64,000 bases of DNA from Corynebacterium jeddahense (lineage in GTDB: Bacteria; Actinomycetota; Actinomycetes; Mycobacteriales; Mycobacteriaceae), in assembly GCF_028609865.1 (NCBI RefSeq), contig NZ_CP063194.1, positions 186,001 through 250,000 on the forward strand. The letters run 5' to 3'. Position 1 is the first letter of the stretch; each line of letters starts with the position of its first letter. The position numbers and the translations under genes are program-made. Below the pieces are notes generated by a model. It saw nothing but the letters and a program-made list of their open reading frames with translations, was not told where the DNA came from and did not search any database. Shown here piece after piece: positions 1 to 9,176 of the stretch.

Positions 1-1488
1 CTTGTCCGCTACAGGATCGACATCAAGACCGGTGAGGTAGTCAAGCTCGAGGACTCGGCGGCGGTTGAACGTATCGTCGAGTACGGTCCGGACGCTTCGG
101 ACGACAAGGCTGTCACCACTGTGACCCGCCCAGTGCCGTTCGACACCGAAGTCATCGAGGACCCGAACCTGCCTGAGGGCACCCAGGTCATTGCCCAGGG
201 TGAGGTTGGCGAGGAAGTCGTCACCACCGTCCAGGGGCTGAAGGATGGCAGGCCGTTCGGTGATCCGATCACCACGACCAAGCAGACGGTCGCACCCACG
301 AACGCGGTCATCCGCGTCGGCACCAAGAAGCCGGACGCACCGCAGCCGCTGCCGGACTTTGAGCGGATCGTCGAGCTTCCGTTCACCACCAAGATTGTCT
401 GGGACCCGACGCTTGAGCCGGGCGTCGAGGTTGAGGACGTCAAGGGCGCCGCAGGCCAGGTGAAGATCCAGGTTGTCAATGGTGAGCCCACGGTGAACAC
501 AGTCAAGGAGCCGGTCCAGCGCGTGGTCCGCGTGGGCAGTAAGCCGGCAGACGATGTGGAGTGGACGGAGGAGATCCCGTTCAAGGTGCAAGTGCGCCAG
601 AACCCTGAGCTCACCCGTGGCGAGTCGCGCGTTGTTCAGGACGGCGTGCCGGGCCTGAAGCGCTACGTCAACGGCAAGGGCGAGGTTGTTACCGAGCCGG
701 TCGACTACATCTTTGAGATCGGCACGAAGGACGTCGTAGCAGAATTGACGTACAGCTCTGTGACGCTGCGCCCGGGGCAGACGGCGGATGTTGAGCCCTC
801 CACCGGCCACGTTGAGGGCAACAAGTACCGCAAGCTCGAATGGCCGGAAGGCTGGGAAGGCAGCGTTGACCCGGATACCGGCAAGCTGCGTGTGACGCCG
901 CCGGCGGACGCCAAGCCGGGCACGAAGGTGAAACTGCCTGTCGAGGTCACCGATGCGGACGGCAACACTTCCACCGTTGAAATGGAAGTCACCGTTGCGG
1001 ATGGTGGAGCCGCTCCGACCCCGGCGCCGGAGGACGACAAGGCCTCCTCCGACACGGCACGTCGCTGCCTGGCTAACGCGTTCGCCGCCAACAGCCCGTT
1101 CCTGTGGCTGCTGCCGCTGAGCATCCTCGGCGCGGTGGGCTACGGCGTCAACGAGGCGTTCGGTCCGCAGATCCAGCAGCTCAACGCGCGGTTCGACGAA
1201 GCGGTTCGCCGCAACATGCCGGACTTCGGTGTCGGCCACGGCGTTGAGAAGCCGGAGTTCGTCCGCGAGATCGAGGGCCAGATCAACGCGATCAACCAGC
1301 GCTTCGCCCCGGTGGCGGAGCAGCTGCAGCCGGTTGGCATCGCACTCGGCGCGATTGCGCTGCTCTCGCTCACCGGCGTGCTGGTAGCGCAAGCGTGCTC
1401 CGAGGACGGCTTTGACAACGGGCTGACCGTGCTCGGCTCCTCGAAGGATGACAACACTGCAGAGGCAGCGAGGTCCTCGAAGAAGTAG
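1..1488 (+). CDS. G5-repeat surface protein (5' end outside window)
   Basis: The frame is open from base 1, so the N-terminus is missing; the GTG at 121 lies inside a domain and is not the start. The visible part has about three G5-like repeats of roughly 80 residues, each with an RPVPFDTEV- or IPFKVQVRQNP-type strand and ending in a VIRVGTK or FEIGTK motif. G5 domains are found in wall-bound adhesins and biofilm proteins. A Rib/YPDG-like beta domain with many Pro and Gly follows. The C-terminus has two hydrophobic stretches (near SPFLWLLPLSILGAVGYG and IALGAIALLSLTGVLVA) on either side of an amphipathic helix, then a polar tail. No LPxTG motif is visible, so sortase attachment is not indicated; membrane retention is inferred. 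A strong terminator follows directly. Confidence 0.85.
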   Translation, partial: LVRYRIDIKTGEVVKLEDSAAVERIVEYGPDASDDKAVTTVTRPVPFDTEVIEDPNLPEGTQVIAQGEVGEEVVTTVQGLKDGRPFGDPITTTKQTVAPTNAVIRVGTKKPDAPQPLPDFERIVELPFTTKIVWDPTLEPGVEVEDVKGAAGQVKIQVVNGEPTVNTVKEPVQRVVRVGSKPADDVEWTEEIPFKVQVRQNPELTRGESRVVQDGVPGLKRYVNGKGEVVTEPVDYIFEIGTKDVVAELTYSSVTLRPGQTADVEPSTGHVEGNKYRKLEWPEGWEGSVDPDTGKLRVTPPADAKPGTKVKLPVEVTDADGNTSTVEMEVTVADGGAAPTPAPEDDKASSDTARRCLANAFAANSPFLWLLPLSILGAVGYGVNEAFGPQIQQLNARFDEAVRRNMPDFGVGHGVEKPEFVREIEGQINAINQRFAPVAEQLQPVGIALGAIALLSLTGVLVAQACSEDGFDNGLTVLGSSKDDNTAEAARSSKK

Positions 1489-1509
1489 GGCACACCCCCT
1501 CGCGTGGTG

Positions 1510-1546
1510 AACCGCCCCGGTGACGTTGCGTCGCCGGGGCGGTTTT
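1510..1546 (+). terminator. Rho-independent terminator after the G5 protein
   Basis: A GC-rich hairpin with a stem of about 16 bp (one G-T pair) and a 3-base loop is followed by TTTT. It ends the transcript of the G5 protein gene and separates it from the CAP gene at 1654. Confidence 0.85.
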
Positions 1547-1653
1547 GCGTCCATAAGCAATTGCCCCCGTGACTTTAAATCGGGGAGAACCGTGTGGATC
1601 CGGCGAGATCGTCGTACCTTAAAGGTGTCATATTCCAGTGAAAAGGAGCCCCC

Positions 1654-2952
1654 GTGAAACGGTCCACCCTCCCCGCGCTCGCACTCGCGCTAGCGCTTCC
1701 GCTCGCCGCCGTCCAAATCGCACCCCTGCCAGAGGCGGACGCGCAAACCGCAACAGTCAACGTGAACTCCACAGAAGTGCGCGCTCGGCTCGCCGCGCAG
1801 GCGATCGAGGAGATGATCAACGAGTACCGCGAAGCAAACGGCCTGCACCCGCTAGTCACGCACATGCTTTACGACGAGCAAGCGTTGGCCTGGTCACGGC
1901 AAATGATCGCTGACCAGGACGATCCCCACTGGGGCAAGCCACAGTACGACTCGAAGGGGGCCATGGTCGCGTCCGGGTCCTTCCGCCACTCGGACATGAA
2001 AAAGTGGGGGCACTCTGGCGAGAACATCATCGTCCAGGGGTACTACGCTGACACCGACACTGAGTGGAAGCGGGTGGCGGAGCAACTGTTCGAGGGCTGG
2101 CGCAACTCCCCGGTCCACAACGAAAACTTGCTGCGCGCGGACGCCCAGGGGATGGGCCTCGGGCTCGTGCGCGACGAGGATGGCAATGTGTGGGGGACCA
2201 CCATGTTCTTCATCGACACGATCCCCGTCAACGTGCAAGGCAGGGGAGAGGCACAACTCGCCGCTGACGGCGTGACGCAATCCGCCAAGAAGAGCGACGC
2301 ACCGTTCTATGTCCCCGAAGGTGCCAGGGCGCGGCTCGGGGTTGGTGCGGTGGCTGACCCCAAGGACACTAAGGGGTACGCCGTCTCGTACGACCTCGTT
2401 GAGGGCTCGGGCAAGGATGCCCTCCAAATCCGTGTGCTGCGCACATCCTCCAACGGCAAACTTGTGCTGGACAAGGCCGCCTCTGCCGCCCGAGGCCTAG
2501 ACCCCGTGGCGGGCGGGACGGTCGGGAGCGTTTCCACGCCGGGGACGGGAAAGCCCTCGTCCGCGCCGACCTCGTCTGCGCCGACCCCGCCCGCACAGAC
2601 CCCGCCCGCACCGACGTCGGTCGCGCAGCCGTCTACGACGCCAGCGGTGCCTGAGCTCCCGCAGCCACCGAAGCCGACGCCGACGTTGAAGGAGATCCCG
2701 TCTAAGACCGGAGGAACGTCGACAGCGACTGCGACCGAGACCGTGACTGCGACCGCTGCGGCAAACTCGACGAACACCCAGCAACCCACCAAGGAGCAGC
2801 CCGCGCCGGCGGACGAGCGCTCCAGCAGCACCGCTGGCATCGTCGCCGGCGTTGTCGCGGCGCTGCTCGTCGCCCTCGGCGCAGCTGCAGTCGCGCTGCC
2901 GATGGTTGCCCCGGACCTGGCGGCGCAGCTAGGGCTTCCGCGCATCGGCTAG
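1654..2952 (+). CDS. Secreted CAP-domain protein with C-terminal membrane anchor
   Basis: 432 residues. The GTG start follows the ribosome site AAAAGGAG. A signal peptide (KR at the N-terminus, hydrophobic core, probable cleavage near ADAQ at residue 30) leads into a CAP/SCP domain at about 50-190. The conserved elements are an INEYREANGLHPLVTH helix, a SGENI motif, GWRNSPVHNENLL and WGTTMFF. Residues 290-390 are rich in Pro, Thr and Ala, like a wall-spanning stalk. A transmembrane helix (about 393-415) and a short tail ending in LGLPRIG follow. CAP proteins are secreted and often bind lipids or the envelope; the exact role here is unknown. The CAP core closely resembles that of the protein at 6907, so the two are paralogues. 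Confidence 0.88.
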   Translation: MKRSTLPALALALALPLAAVQIAPLPEADAQTATVNVNSTEVRARLAAQAIEEMINEYREANGLHPLVTHMLYDEQALAWSRQMIADQDDPHWGKPQYDSKGAMVASGSFRHSDMKKWGHSGENIIVQGYYADTDTEWKRVAEQLFEGWRNSPVHNENLLRADAQGMGLGLVRDEDGNVWGTTMFFIDTIPVNVQGRGEAQLAADGVTQSAKKSDAPFYVPEGARARLGVGAVADPKDTKGYAVSYDLVEGSGKDALQIRVLRTSSNGKLVLDKAASAARGLDPVAGGTVGSVSTPGTGKPSSAPTSSAPTPPAQTPPAPTSVAQPSTTPAVPELPQPPKPTPTLKEIPSKTGGTSTATATETVTATAAANSTNTQQPTKEQPAPADERSSSTAGIVAGVVAALLVALGAAAVALPMVAPDLAAQLGLPRIG

Positions 2953-3098
2953 CCCTCCTGCGGTGGGGCCTTGAACTGGCCGTAACTCGGCGCCACCTAA
3001 AATTCATCTGAGTGTTTCCTGTTGGAAACGTGGCGGGCGTAGCTTGCGCATTGGTTGAAAGACCGGCATCTACCCGCTCGTTTCTAAAGGAACCTCAC

Positions 3099-6000
3099 AT
3101 GCGTTTCCCGCTTAAGGCAGCCGCCACGGTGGTCAGCGTCTCCGCGCTGGCCATGGCCAACCTGCCCACCTCCCTCGCCGCTCCGGCGGAGCAGAACTTC
3201 AATGGCAAAGAGTCCTGCATCACCATCGATTCCCAGGGCAACGTCCGCGCGCCGCAGCCGGGCGATTGCACCCAGTTTGGCAAGGGCGGACAGGGCAACT
3301 CCGACGCCCAGGCCCGCAACGTCATCTTCATTCTGGGCGACGGCATGGGCCACCAGGAGATCACCGCAGCCCGCAACTACCTCAAAGGCGCCAACGGCCG
3401 CTTCGAGGGCCTAGACGAGCTGACCGCATCCGGCGCATACACCACCTTCGCCATTGGAGCGGACGGCAAGCGCCAGTACGTCACGGATTCCGCCGCGTCT
3501 GCGACCGGGTGGTCAGCTGGTGTGAAGACCTACAACGGTGCGCTGTCTGTGGACATCGCCGGAAAGCCGCACGAGAACCTCCTCGAAATGGCCAAGAACG
3601 CCGGCATGCGCACTGGTAACGTCTCCACCGCGGAGATCCAGGACGCAACCCCGGGCGCGATGCACTCCCACATCTCCCAGCGCGGGTACTACGCGCCGTC
3701 GGGCGAGAAGAAGGTTGTCAAGGGCCCGGAGGCACGCGAGAACGGCGGCCTGGGCTCCATCTCTGAGCAGATCATTGACACCCGCGCCGACGTCACCCTC
3801 GGCGGCGGCCGCAAGTACTTCAACACCGAGGTGCAGGCGGGCGGCGAGAACCGCAACCCGTTCCTGACCAACAAGAACGACGGCGGCGCCGATTGGGAGG
3901 CGGGCAAGACCGTCCGCGAAAACGCCATCGCCAAGGGCTTCACCGTCGTCGACGACAAGGCCGGCCTCGACGGCATCACCAAGGCCGACCAGAACAACCC
4001 GGTCCTGGGCCTATTCAACGATGGCAACATGACCCGCCGCTACAACCGCACCGTCCCGGGCCACGCCGAGGACATGCAGCCGGAGACCTGCCTCGCGCAG
4101 GACACCGGCAACGAGCCGACCGCAGCGGAGATGACCAAGAAAGCCATCGAGCTTCTCGACGACCCTTCGGCCGACAAGGGCTTCTTCTTGCAGGTCGAAT
4201 CGGCGTCCATTGACAAGGCGGATCACGCCGCCGACGCCTGCGGCCTCATCGGCGAGACCGAGCAGATCGACGAAGTGATCAAGGAAGCCCTGGACTTTGC
4301 CAAGAAGGACAAGGACACCCTGATCGTGGTCACCGCCGACCACGCGCACACCGCCGAGATCGTGCCGGACGGCCAGCCGTCCGTCTCCCCGGTCACCCGC
4401 CTGCGCTCCCCGAAGGACGGCGGTGCGGTCATGTCCGTCGCTTTCGGCACTGTGCCGTGGGAGACCTTCGAGTCCGGCAACTACTCCATGCAGCACACCG
4501 GCACCCAGGTGCGCATCGCGGGCTACGGCCCGGGTTCTGAAAACGTCAACGGCCAGCTCGACCAGACCGATGCCTTCTACGTCATGGCCAACGCCCTCGG
4601 CCTGAACAACGGCACCAAGGGCGGCCAGAAGCCGTGGAAGGTGAACTCTGGGAACAAGGTGATGTCGCTGGCGAACCGTCGTAACGCAAAGCCCGGCGAC
4701 CAGCTCTGCTACCTCGTCGCCGCCGGCGCGGCGCCGAAGGTCGGCGACTGCGCCCAGTTCGGCACCGCCGGCCAGGGCATCGACAACGCGAAGGCGAAGA
4801 ACGTCGTCGTCCTCATCGGCGACGGCACCGGCGACTCCGAGATCACCGCAGCCCGCAACTACCTCAAGGGCTCCGCGGGCCGCTTCGACGGCCTGGACAA
4901 CCTCGACTACACCGGCTACATGACCACGTTCGCGCTGGACAAGAAGACGGGCCTGCCGGACTACGTCACCGACTCCGCGGCGTCCGGCACCGGCTGGAAC
5001 TCGGGTGTGAAGACCTACAACGGCGCGATCGGCGTGGACAACGCCGGCAAGCCGGTTGCCACCATGGGCGAGCTGGCCAAGGCCAAGGGCATGAAGATCG
5101 GTAACGTCACCACCGCCGAGATCCAGGACGCCACCCCGGCTGCCTTCGCGGCGCACGCGCTCAACCGCGCCTACTACGCGCCGTCCGGCGACGCGAAGCC
5201 GGCGAAGGGCGAGCAGCTGCGCGAGAACGGCGGCCTCGGCTCCATCTCCGAGCAGATCGTCGACCTGCGCGCGGACGTCACCCTGGGAGGCGGCGCGAAG
5301 TACTTCGACGCCGAGGTCAAGCAGGGCGGCAAGTGGGGCAAGGACGGCAACACTTGGACCGCCGGCAAGTCCGTGCTGGATAACGCGAAGGACAACGGCT
5401 ACCAGGTGGTGACCAAGGCGTCCGAGCTCAACGCCATCTCCGTGGCGAACTCCGAGAAGCCGGTCCTGGGCCTCTTCGCCGGCGGCAACATGCCGCGCGT
5501 GCTCAGCCAGACCATCCCGACGGTCAACGGCGGCGACGTCGCCCCGGCCGAGTGCGTGGCCAACCCGGAGTTCACCGCCGAGACCCCGCGCCTGTCCGCG
5601 ATGACCACCAAGGCCCTCGAGCTGCTGCAGAACGACAAGGGCTTCCTGCTTCAGGTCGAGTCCGCCTCCCCGGACAAGGCTGACCACCAGGCGGACGCCT
5701 GCGGCCTCATCGGCGAGGTCGGCCAGCTCGACGAGGCCGTCCAGGCCGTGCAGAACTGGGTGAACAAGACCCAGGAGCCGACCCTCATCGTCGCCACCGC
5801 GGACCACGCGCACACCGCGCAGATCACCTACGAGGGCGCCAACACCGCCGGCCGCGTCACCCAGCTGACCACCGCCGACGGCTCGACCATGGCCATCAAC
5901 TTCGCCACCTCCAAGACCAACGAGGACGCCGACGCCCTCGGTGGCCAGGAGCACACCGGCTCCCAGCTGCGCGTCGCGGCCTCCGGCCCGGGCGCGGCGA

Positions 6001-6320
6001 ACCTGACCGGCCAGATCGACCAGACGGACCTGTTCTTCGCGTCCATGAACGCGCTGGGCATCGACCCGATCAACCACGGCCTCACCTTCGAGAACAAGAT
6101 GATGAAGGCTGAGGACAAGCCGGCGGATGCCAAGACGGATGCCAAGACGGATGCGAATGGCTCGTCCGGGTCCTCTGCCGAAGGCTCGTCGATTAGCGGT
6201 AGCTCGGTGAGCTCCCCGATCGCCGCGGTGATCCTCGGCATCCTCGCGCTGCTGTCCGTGATCGCGCTCGTCGCGCCGTTCGCGGTCGACGACGTGCTCG
6301 GCCCGATTGCGAAGCTCTAG
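3099..6320 (+). CDS. Tandem-duplicated PhoA-type alkaline phosphatase
   Basis: 1073 residues. The ATG at 3099 is chosen because it follows AAAGGA and starts a clean signal peptide; the open frame extends 29 codons upstream without such features. Two full alkaline phosphatase domains are fused, at about 60-500 and 540-1010. Copy 1 shows GDGMG, DSAAS (nucleophile Ser), EIQDATP, the Arg before GYYAP, VESASIDKADH, TADHAHT and QHTGTQ. Copy 2 shows the matching GDGTG, DSAAS, EIQDATP, NRAYYAP, VESASPDKADH, TADHAHT and EHTGSQ. By comparison with E. coli PhoA, all zinc and magnesium ligands and the phosphate-binding Arg are kept in both copies. A Ser/Gly-rich linker and a C-terminal transmembrane helix follow. 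The enzyme would release phosphate from monoesters outside the cell. Confidence 0.92.
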   Translation: MRFPLKAAATVVSVSALAMANLPTSLAAPAEQNFNGKESCITIDSQGNVRAPQPGDCTQFGKGGQGNSDAQARNVIFILGDGMGHQEITAARNYLKGANGRFEGLDELTASGAYTTFAIGADGKRQYVTDSAASATGWSAGVKTYNGALSVDIAGKPHENLLEMAKNAGMRTGNVSTAEIQDATPGAMHSHISQRGYYAPSGEKKVVKGPEARENGGLGSISEQIIDTRADVTLGGGRKYFNTEVQAGGENRNPFLTNKNDGGADWEAGKTVRENAIAKGFTVVDDKAGLDGITKADQNNPVLGLFNDGNMTRRYNRTVPGHAEDMQPETCLAQDTGNEPTAAEMTKKAIELLDDPSADKGFFLQVESASIDKADHAADACGLIGETEQIDEVIKEALDFAKKDKDTLIVVTADHAHTAEIVPDGQPSVSPVTRLRSPKDGGAVMSVAFGTVPWETFESGNYSMQHTGTQVRIAGYGPGSENVNGQLDQTDAFYVMANALGLNNGTKGGQKPWKVNSGNKVMSLANRRNAKPGDQLCYLVAAGAAPKVGDCAQFGTAGQGIDNAKAKNVVVLIGDGTGDSEITAARNYLKGSAGRFDGLDNLDYTGYMTTFALDKKTGLPDYVTDSAASGTGWNSGVKTYNGAIGVDNAGKPVATMGELAKAKGMKIGNVTTAEIQDATPAAFAAHALNRAYYAPSGDAKPAKGEQLRENGGLGSISEQIVDLRADVTLGGGAKYFDAEVKQGGKWGKDGNTWTAGKSVLDNAKDNGYQVVTKASELNAISVANSEKPVLGLFAGGNMPRVLSQTIPTVNGGDVAPAECVANPEFTAETPRLSAMTTKALELLQNDKGFLLQVESASPDKADHQADACGLIGEVGQLDEAVQAVQNWVNKTQEPTLIVATADHAHTAQITYEGANTAGRVTQLTTADGSTMAINFATSKTNEDADALGGQEHTGSQLRVAASGPGAANLTGQIDQTDLFFASMNALGIDPINHGLTFENKMMKAEDKPADAKTDAKTDANGSSGSSAEGSSISGSSVSSPIAAVILGILALLSVIALVAPFAVDDVLGPIAKL

Positions 6321-6340
6321 CGCATCGCTTGACGACGAAT

Positions 6341-6374
6341 AACCCTCCGGAACCCCACGTTCCGGAGGGTTTTC
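6341..6374 (+). terminator. Rho-independent terminator after the phosphatase
   Basis: A perfect 12-bp stem (AACCCTCCGGAA and its complement) with a 7-base loop is followed by a T-rich run. It lies 20 bases after the phosphatase stop codon. Confidence 0.88.
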
Positions 6375-6429
6375 GCACGCTTTGGATAGGAGTACATTTG
6401 AGCGTCCAGCCCGTCGTAAGGAGCTATCG

Positions 6430-6796
6430 ATGAAACGCACAACCATCCCCGCCGTGGTGCTCGTCGTCGCCGTCCCGTTCGCTTCCACCCACGTCGTCGC
6501 GTCCGCAGACCAAAGAGAGCACCGCGGTCACCGTGCAGCTCGACAAGGCGAGCAAGGCTGCCGGGAAGCGTCGGGGGCTGGACCCGCGCCTGGCTTCCGT
6601 TGCGGTTCCCGATACGCCGACGAACACGGCGCCCTCGAGCACGGCGCCGGCTGGCGATTCCAAGCCGGCCACCGATTCCAAGCCGGCGTCGAAGGGCAGC
6701 AGCACCGGCGCAATCGTCGGTATCGTCATCGCGGTGCTGGCCGTGATCGGGGTCGCGGCGGCGTGGCCGGAGATCTCGAAGCACCTGCCGCAGTAG
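6430..6796 (+). pseudogene. Frameshifted small secreted membrane protein
   Basis: An ATG at 6430 with a good AAGGAG site starts a signal peptide of about 26 residues (MKRTTIPAVVLVVAVPFAST and onward). That frame then becomes non-protein-like. From about 6503 the neighbouring frame encodes a sensible continuation: QTKESTAVTVQLDKASKAAG, a Pro/Ser/Thr-rich spacer, and a transmembrane tail ending EISKHLPQ. Restoring one base near 6500-6508 would join the signal peptide (cleavage at ASA) to this part, giving about 122 residues. The tail is nearly the same as the tail of the CAP protein at 6907-8880. It is either an inactivated gene or a base-call error; the surrounding sequence has no slippery run. 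Confidence 0.7.
6689..6796 (+). repeat. 108-bp direct repeat, copy 1 (anchor-coding)
   Basis: This stretch and 8773-8880 align without gaps and differ at about five positions, mostly silent. Both encode SKGSSTGAI, a transmembrane helix and the EISKHLPQ end. The closeness suggests recent duplication or gene conversion. Confidence 0.85.
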
Positions 6797-6906
6797 AGAC
6801 GATTACCCCGGGAAACTGAGAAGTTGTTAAGTAATATCTCGGGGTTGAAGTCGTCGTATTAGTCTGAGTGCATCTACTGGTCACAGAGAAAACCCAGAGG
6901 GATGCC

Positions 6907-8880
6907 ATGCAACGCACACGTCTCACCGCCGCCACCCTGGCGGTCGCCATGTCGGTCTCCACCATCCACGTCGTCGCGCCGGACGCGCTCGCGCAGACAG
7001 TGCAAACCCGCACCGTTTCGGAGGTGGACCAGCAGGCTTACGCCGACGCGCTGGGGGAATGGCAGCGGGACCGCGACGCGGCGAGCGGCGACGTTTCTGA
7101 GGCGGAGCGCACCCTGAACCAGGCCAACCAGCGCGTTGCCGACGCGGAGGAGGCGGCAGGGAAGGCGCGTGCGGACGTCGATACGGCTCGCGCAAACGCG
7201 GCGGCTGCGAAGGCGGCGCTGGACGCCATCGATGTCGAGGGCAAGCAGCGAGCGGCCGATGCGGCGTCGTCCCAGCTGCGTGATGCGGAGGCCAAGCTCG
7301 GCACGGCGCAAAAGCGTGTCGACGACGCCCGCGCCACCCGCGACGCCGCCCAAGCCGAATTCAACGACCTGGACAAGCAGCTGCAGGAGAAGAAGGACGC
7401 GCTGTCCAAGGCCGAGGACGGGCTGAGAAAATCGGTTGCGATCGGCGAAGAGGTCAAGGCGGAGCGCGCCAAGTTCGACGAGCGAGTGCGCACCGGATCC
7501 GATTACTCGGTGGAGGACTGGGAGCGGCTCACCGGCCAGGCTGTTGCCGAAATGATCAATGACTACCGCGTCGCCAACGGGCTGCACCCGCTGGTGACCC
7601 ACGAAATCTACATCCAGCAGGCGCAGGCGTGGTCCGACCAGATGGTGGCGGACATCCCCCGGCTTGGCACCTGGGTTGGTGCGAAAAAGGGCGATGAGAC
7701 AGCGTTTCGGCACTCCGAGGCGGCGGACTATGGCCGCTCGGGCGAAAACATCGCGGGGCACTTCCTTGGCGCGCCGACCGCAAAAGCGACGCGAGAGCAG
7801 TGGAAGACACTGCCCGAAAAGCTGTTTACTGGGTGGCACAACTCGCCGGGGCATAACAAGAACATGTTGAGCCCGAACTATGAGGGAATGGGGCTTGGCA
7901 TCACCGTCGAACCAGATGGCACCGTCTGGGCGACCACGATGTTCTTCCACGACCAGGTCAATTTGAACACCCGATCCTACTTCCCGGCCGACGCTTCCAC
8001 CCAGCGCGCCAAGCGCAGCGGTAGCCCGTTCTACCTCCCCGCGGGAGCGAGAGAGGCCATGCAAACCCCCGCGATGCGCGACAATCTCCGGGACACGAAA
8101 GGCGTCACGCCGTCGTACGCCAACATCGCCTCCGACGTGCGCGGATTCTCGCGAAACGCACAACAGGGCATGGACCCGAAGATCACCAAGGTGGACTACG
8201 ACGCGGACCGCAAAGAGATCGAGAACGCCGAGAAGCTCGCAGCTGGCTTGATCGTGATCTACCTCGCCGGGGTCGACGGGGCGCGCAAGAACGCCGATGA
8301 AGTCTCCGCGAAGACCGACAGCGCGGCCGCTCGGAGCAAGCAGGCCCAGTTAGACCTCGACCGCGTGTCCGCCTCCCGCGACGCTGCCCGCAAGGACCGC
8401 GACGCGGCGGCCGCGGCGAAGACCGACGCCGATGCCACCTTGGACAAAGCGAAGCGGACCCCGAAGCAGCCGCTTATCGACGCCGTGACCGCCACCACGC
8501 AGAACCTCTCCGACCAGCAGAAACGAGCCTCGTCCGCCGACGCGGCGCTCGCCGAGGCGCGCAAGGCGGCGGACGATGCGTCCACCGCAGCGGCAGCGAA
8601 GCGAGCGGCGCTGCAGACGCTCGACGCGTCGCGCCCGCGGGAGCGCGACTTCGTTGTCGAGCGTGAGGTGACGGAGACCCTTCCTGCCCCGACCCCTGCC
8701 CCCACCTCCACCTCGACTCCGGCTCCCTCGCCGTCGCCCGCGGTGCACTCGGGCACCGATTCCACACCGACGTCGAAGGGCAGCAGCACCGGCGCAATCA
8801 TCGGCATCGTGATTGCGGTGCTGGCCGTGATCGGGGTCGCGGTGGCGTGGCCGGAGATCTCGAAGCACCTGCCGCAGTAG
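6907..8880 (+). CDS. Secreted CAP-domain protein flanked by coiled coils
   Basis: 657 residues. The ATG at 6907 follows GAGGG and opens a signal peptide ending near ALAQ (residue 30). Residues about 35-185 are a long Ala/Asp/Glu/Arg-rich coiled coil. A CAP domain follows at about 195-350, with INDYRVANGLHPLVTHE, SGENIAGHF, GWHNSPGHNKNML and WATTMFF. A second coiled coil covers about 430-570, then a Pro/Thr/Ser spacer and a transmembrane tail ending EISKHLPQ. The CAP core is very close to that of the protein at 1654, but the coils are unique to this one. Such a rod-like layout suggests a surface spacer or envelope-binding role; this is inference. Confidence 0.88.
   Translation: MQRTRLTAATLAVAMSVSTIHVVAPDALAQTVQTRTVSEVDQQAYADALGEWQRDRDAASGDVSEAERTLNQANQRVADAEEAAGKARADVDTARANAAAAKAALDAIDVEGKQRAADAASSQLRDAEAKLGTAQKRVDDARATRDAAQAEFNDLDKQLQEKKDALSKAEDGLRKSVAIGEEVKAERAKFDERVRTGSDYSVEDWERLTGQAVAEMINDYRVANGLHPLVTHEIYIQQAQAWSDQMVADIPRLGTWVGAKKGDETAFRHSEAADYGRSGENIAGHFLGAPTAKATREQWKTLPEKLFTGWHNSPGHNKNMLSPNYEGMGLGITVEPDGTVWATTMFFHDQVNLNTRSYFPADASTQRAKRSGSPFYLPAGAREAMQTPAMRDNLRDTKGVTPSYANIASDVRGFSRNAQQGMDPKITKVDYDADRKEIENAEKLAAGLIVIYLAGVDGARKNADEVSAKTDSAAARSKQAQLDLDRVSASRDAARKDRDAAAAAKTDADATLDKAKRTPKQPLIDAVTATTQNLSDQQKRASSADAALAEARKAADDASTAAAAKRAALQTLDASRPRERDFVVEREVTETLPAPTPAPTSTSTPAPSPSPAVHSGTDSTPTSKGSSTGAIIGIVIAVLAVIGVAVAWPEISKHLPQ
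8773..8880 (+). repeat. 108-bp direct repeat, copy 2 (anchor-coding)
   Basis: Matches 6689-6796 with about five substitutions and forms the 3' end of the coiled-coil CAP gene. Confidence 0.85.
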
Positions 8881-8957
8881 AGCAAAGCGCCGGGGCGTAG
8901 AGACTGTGGGACGCCCTCAGTGTGCAGGAGGCGGTGTTGCGGGAGCGTTAACGCGAA

Positions 8958-8982
8958 AAAACCCGCCGTAGTGGCGGGTTTT
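8958..8982. terminator. Bidirectional terminator between CAP gene and tRNA-Pro
   Basis: A 10-bp perfect stem (AAAACCCGCC and its complement) with loop GTAGT has A and T runs on its two sides, so it can end transcripts from either direction. It lies just past the 3' end of tRNA-Pro on the minus strand. Confidence 0.85.
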
Positions 8983-8987
8983 CGTGG

Positions 8988-9064
<77 letters not shown>

Positions 9065-9176
9065 GTTGTATCTCGCGGTTGCCCGCGGTACTCGGAACAC
9101 AATACCCCCGGGCGCGCGCGTGGCCAAAACTGCTGCGTAGGTGGGGTTTGCGGCTTGAGGTCTTGCAAACCAGAAG

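Noticed and set aside
4011..6488. 825-codon minus-strand ORF across the alkaline phosphatase gene
   Set aside because: It is the shadow of a real high-GC gene. The plus strand encodes two copies of a known enzyme with all catalytic motifs, while the minus frame has Arg/Gly/Leu/Val-biased sequence and no domain.
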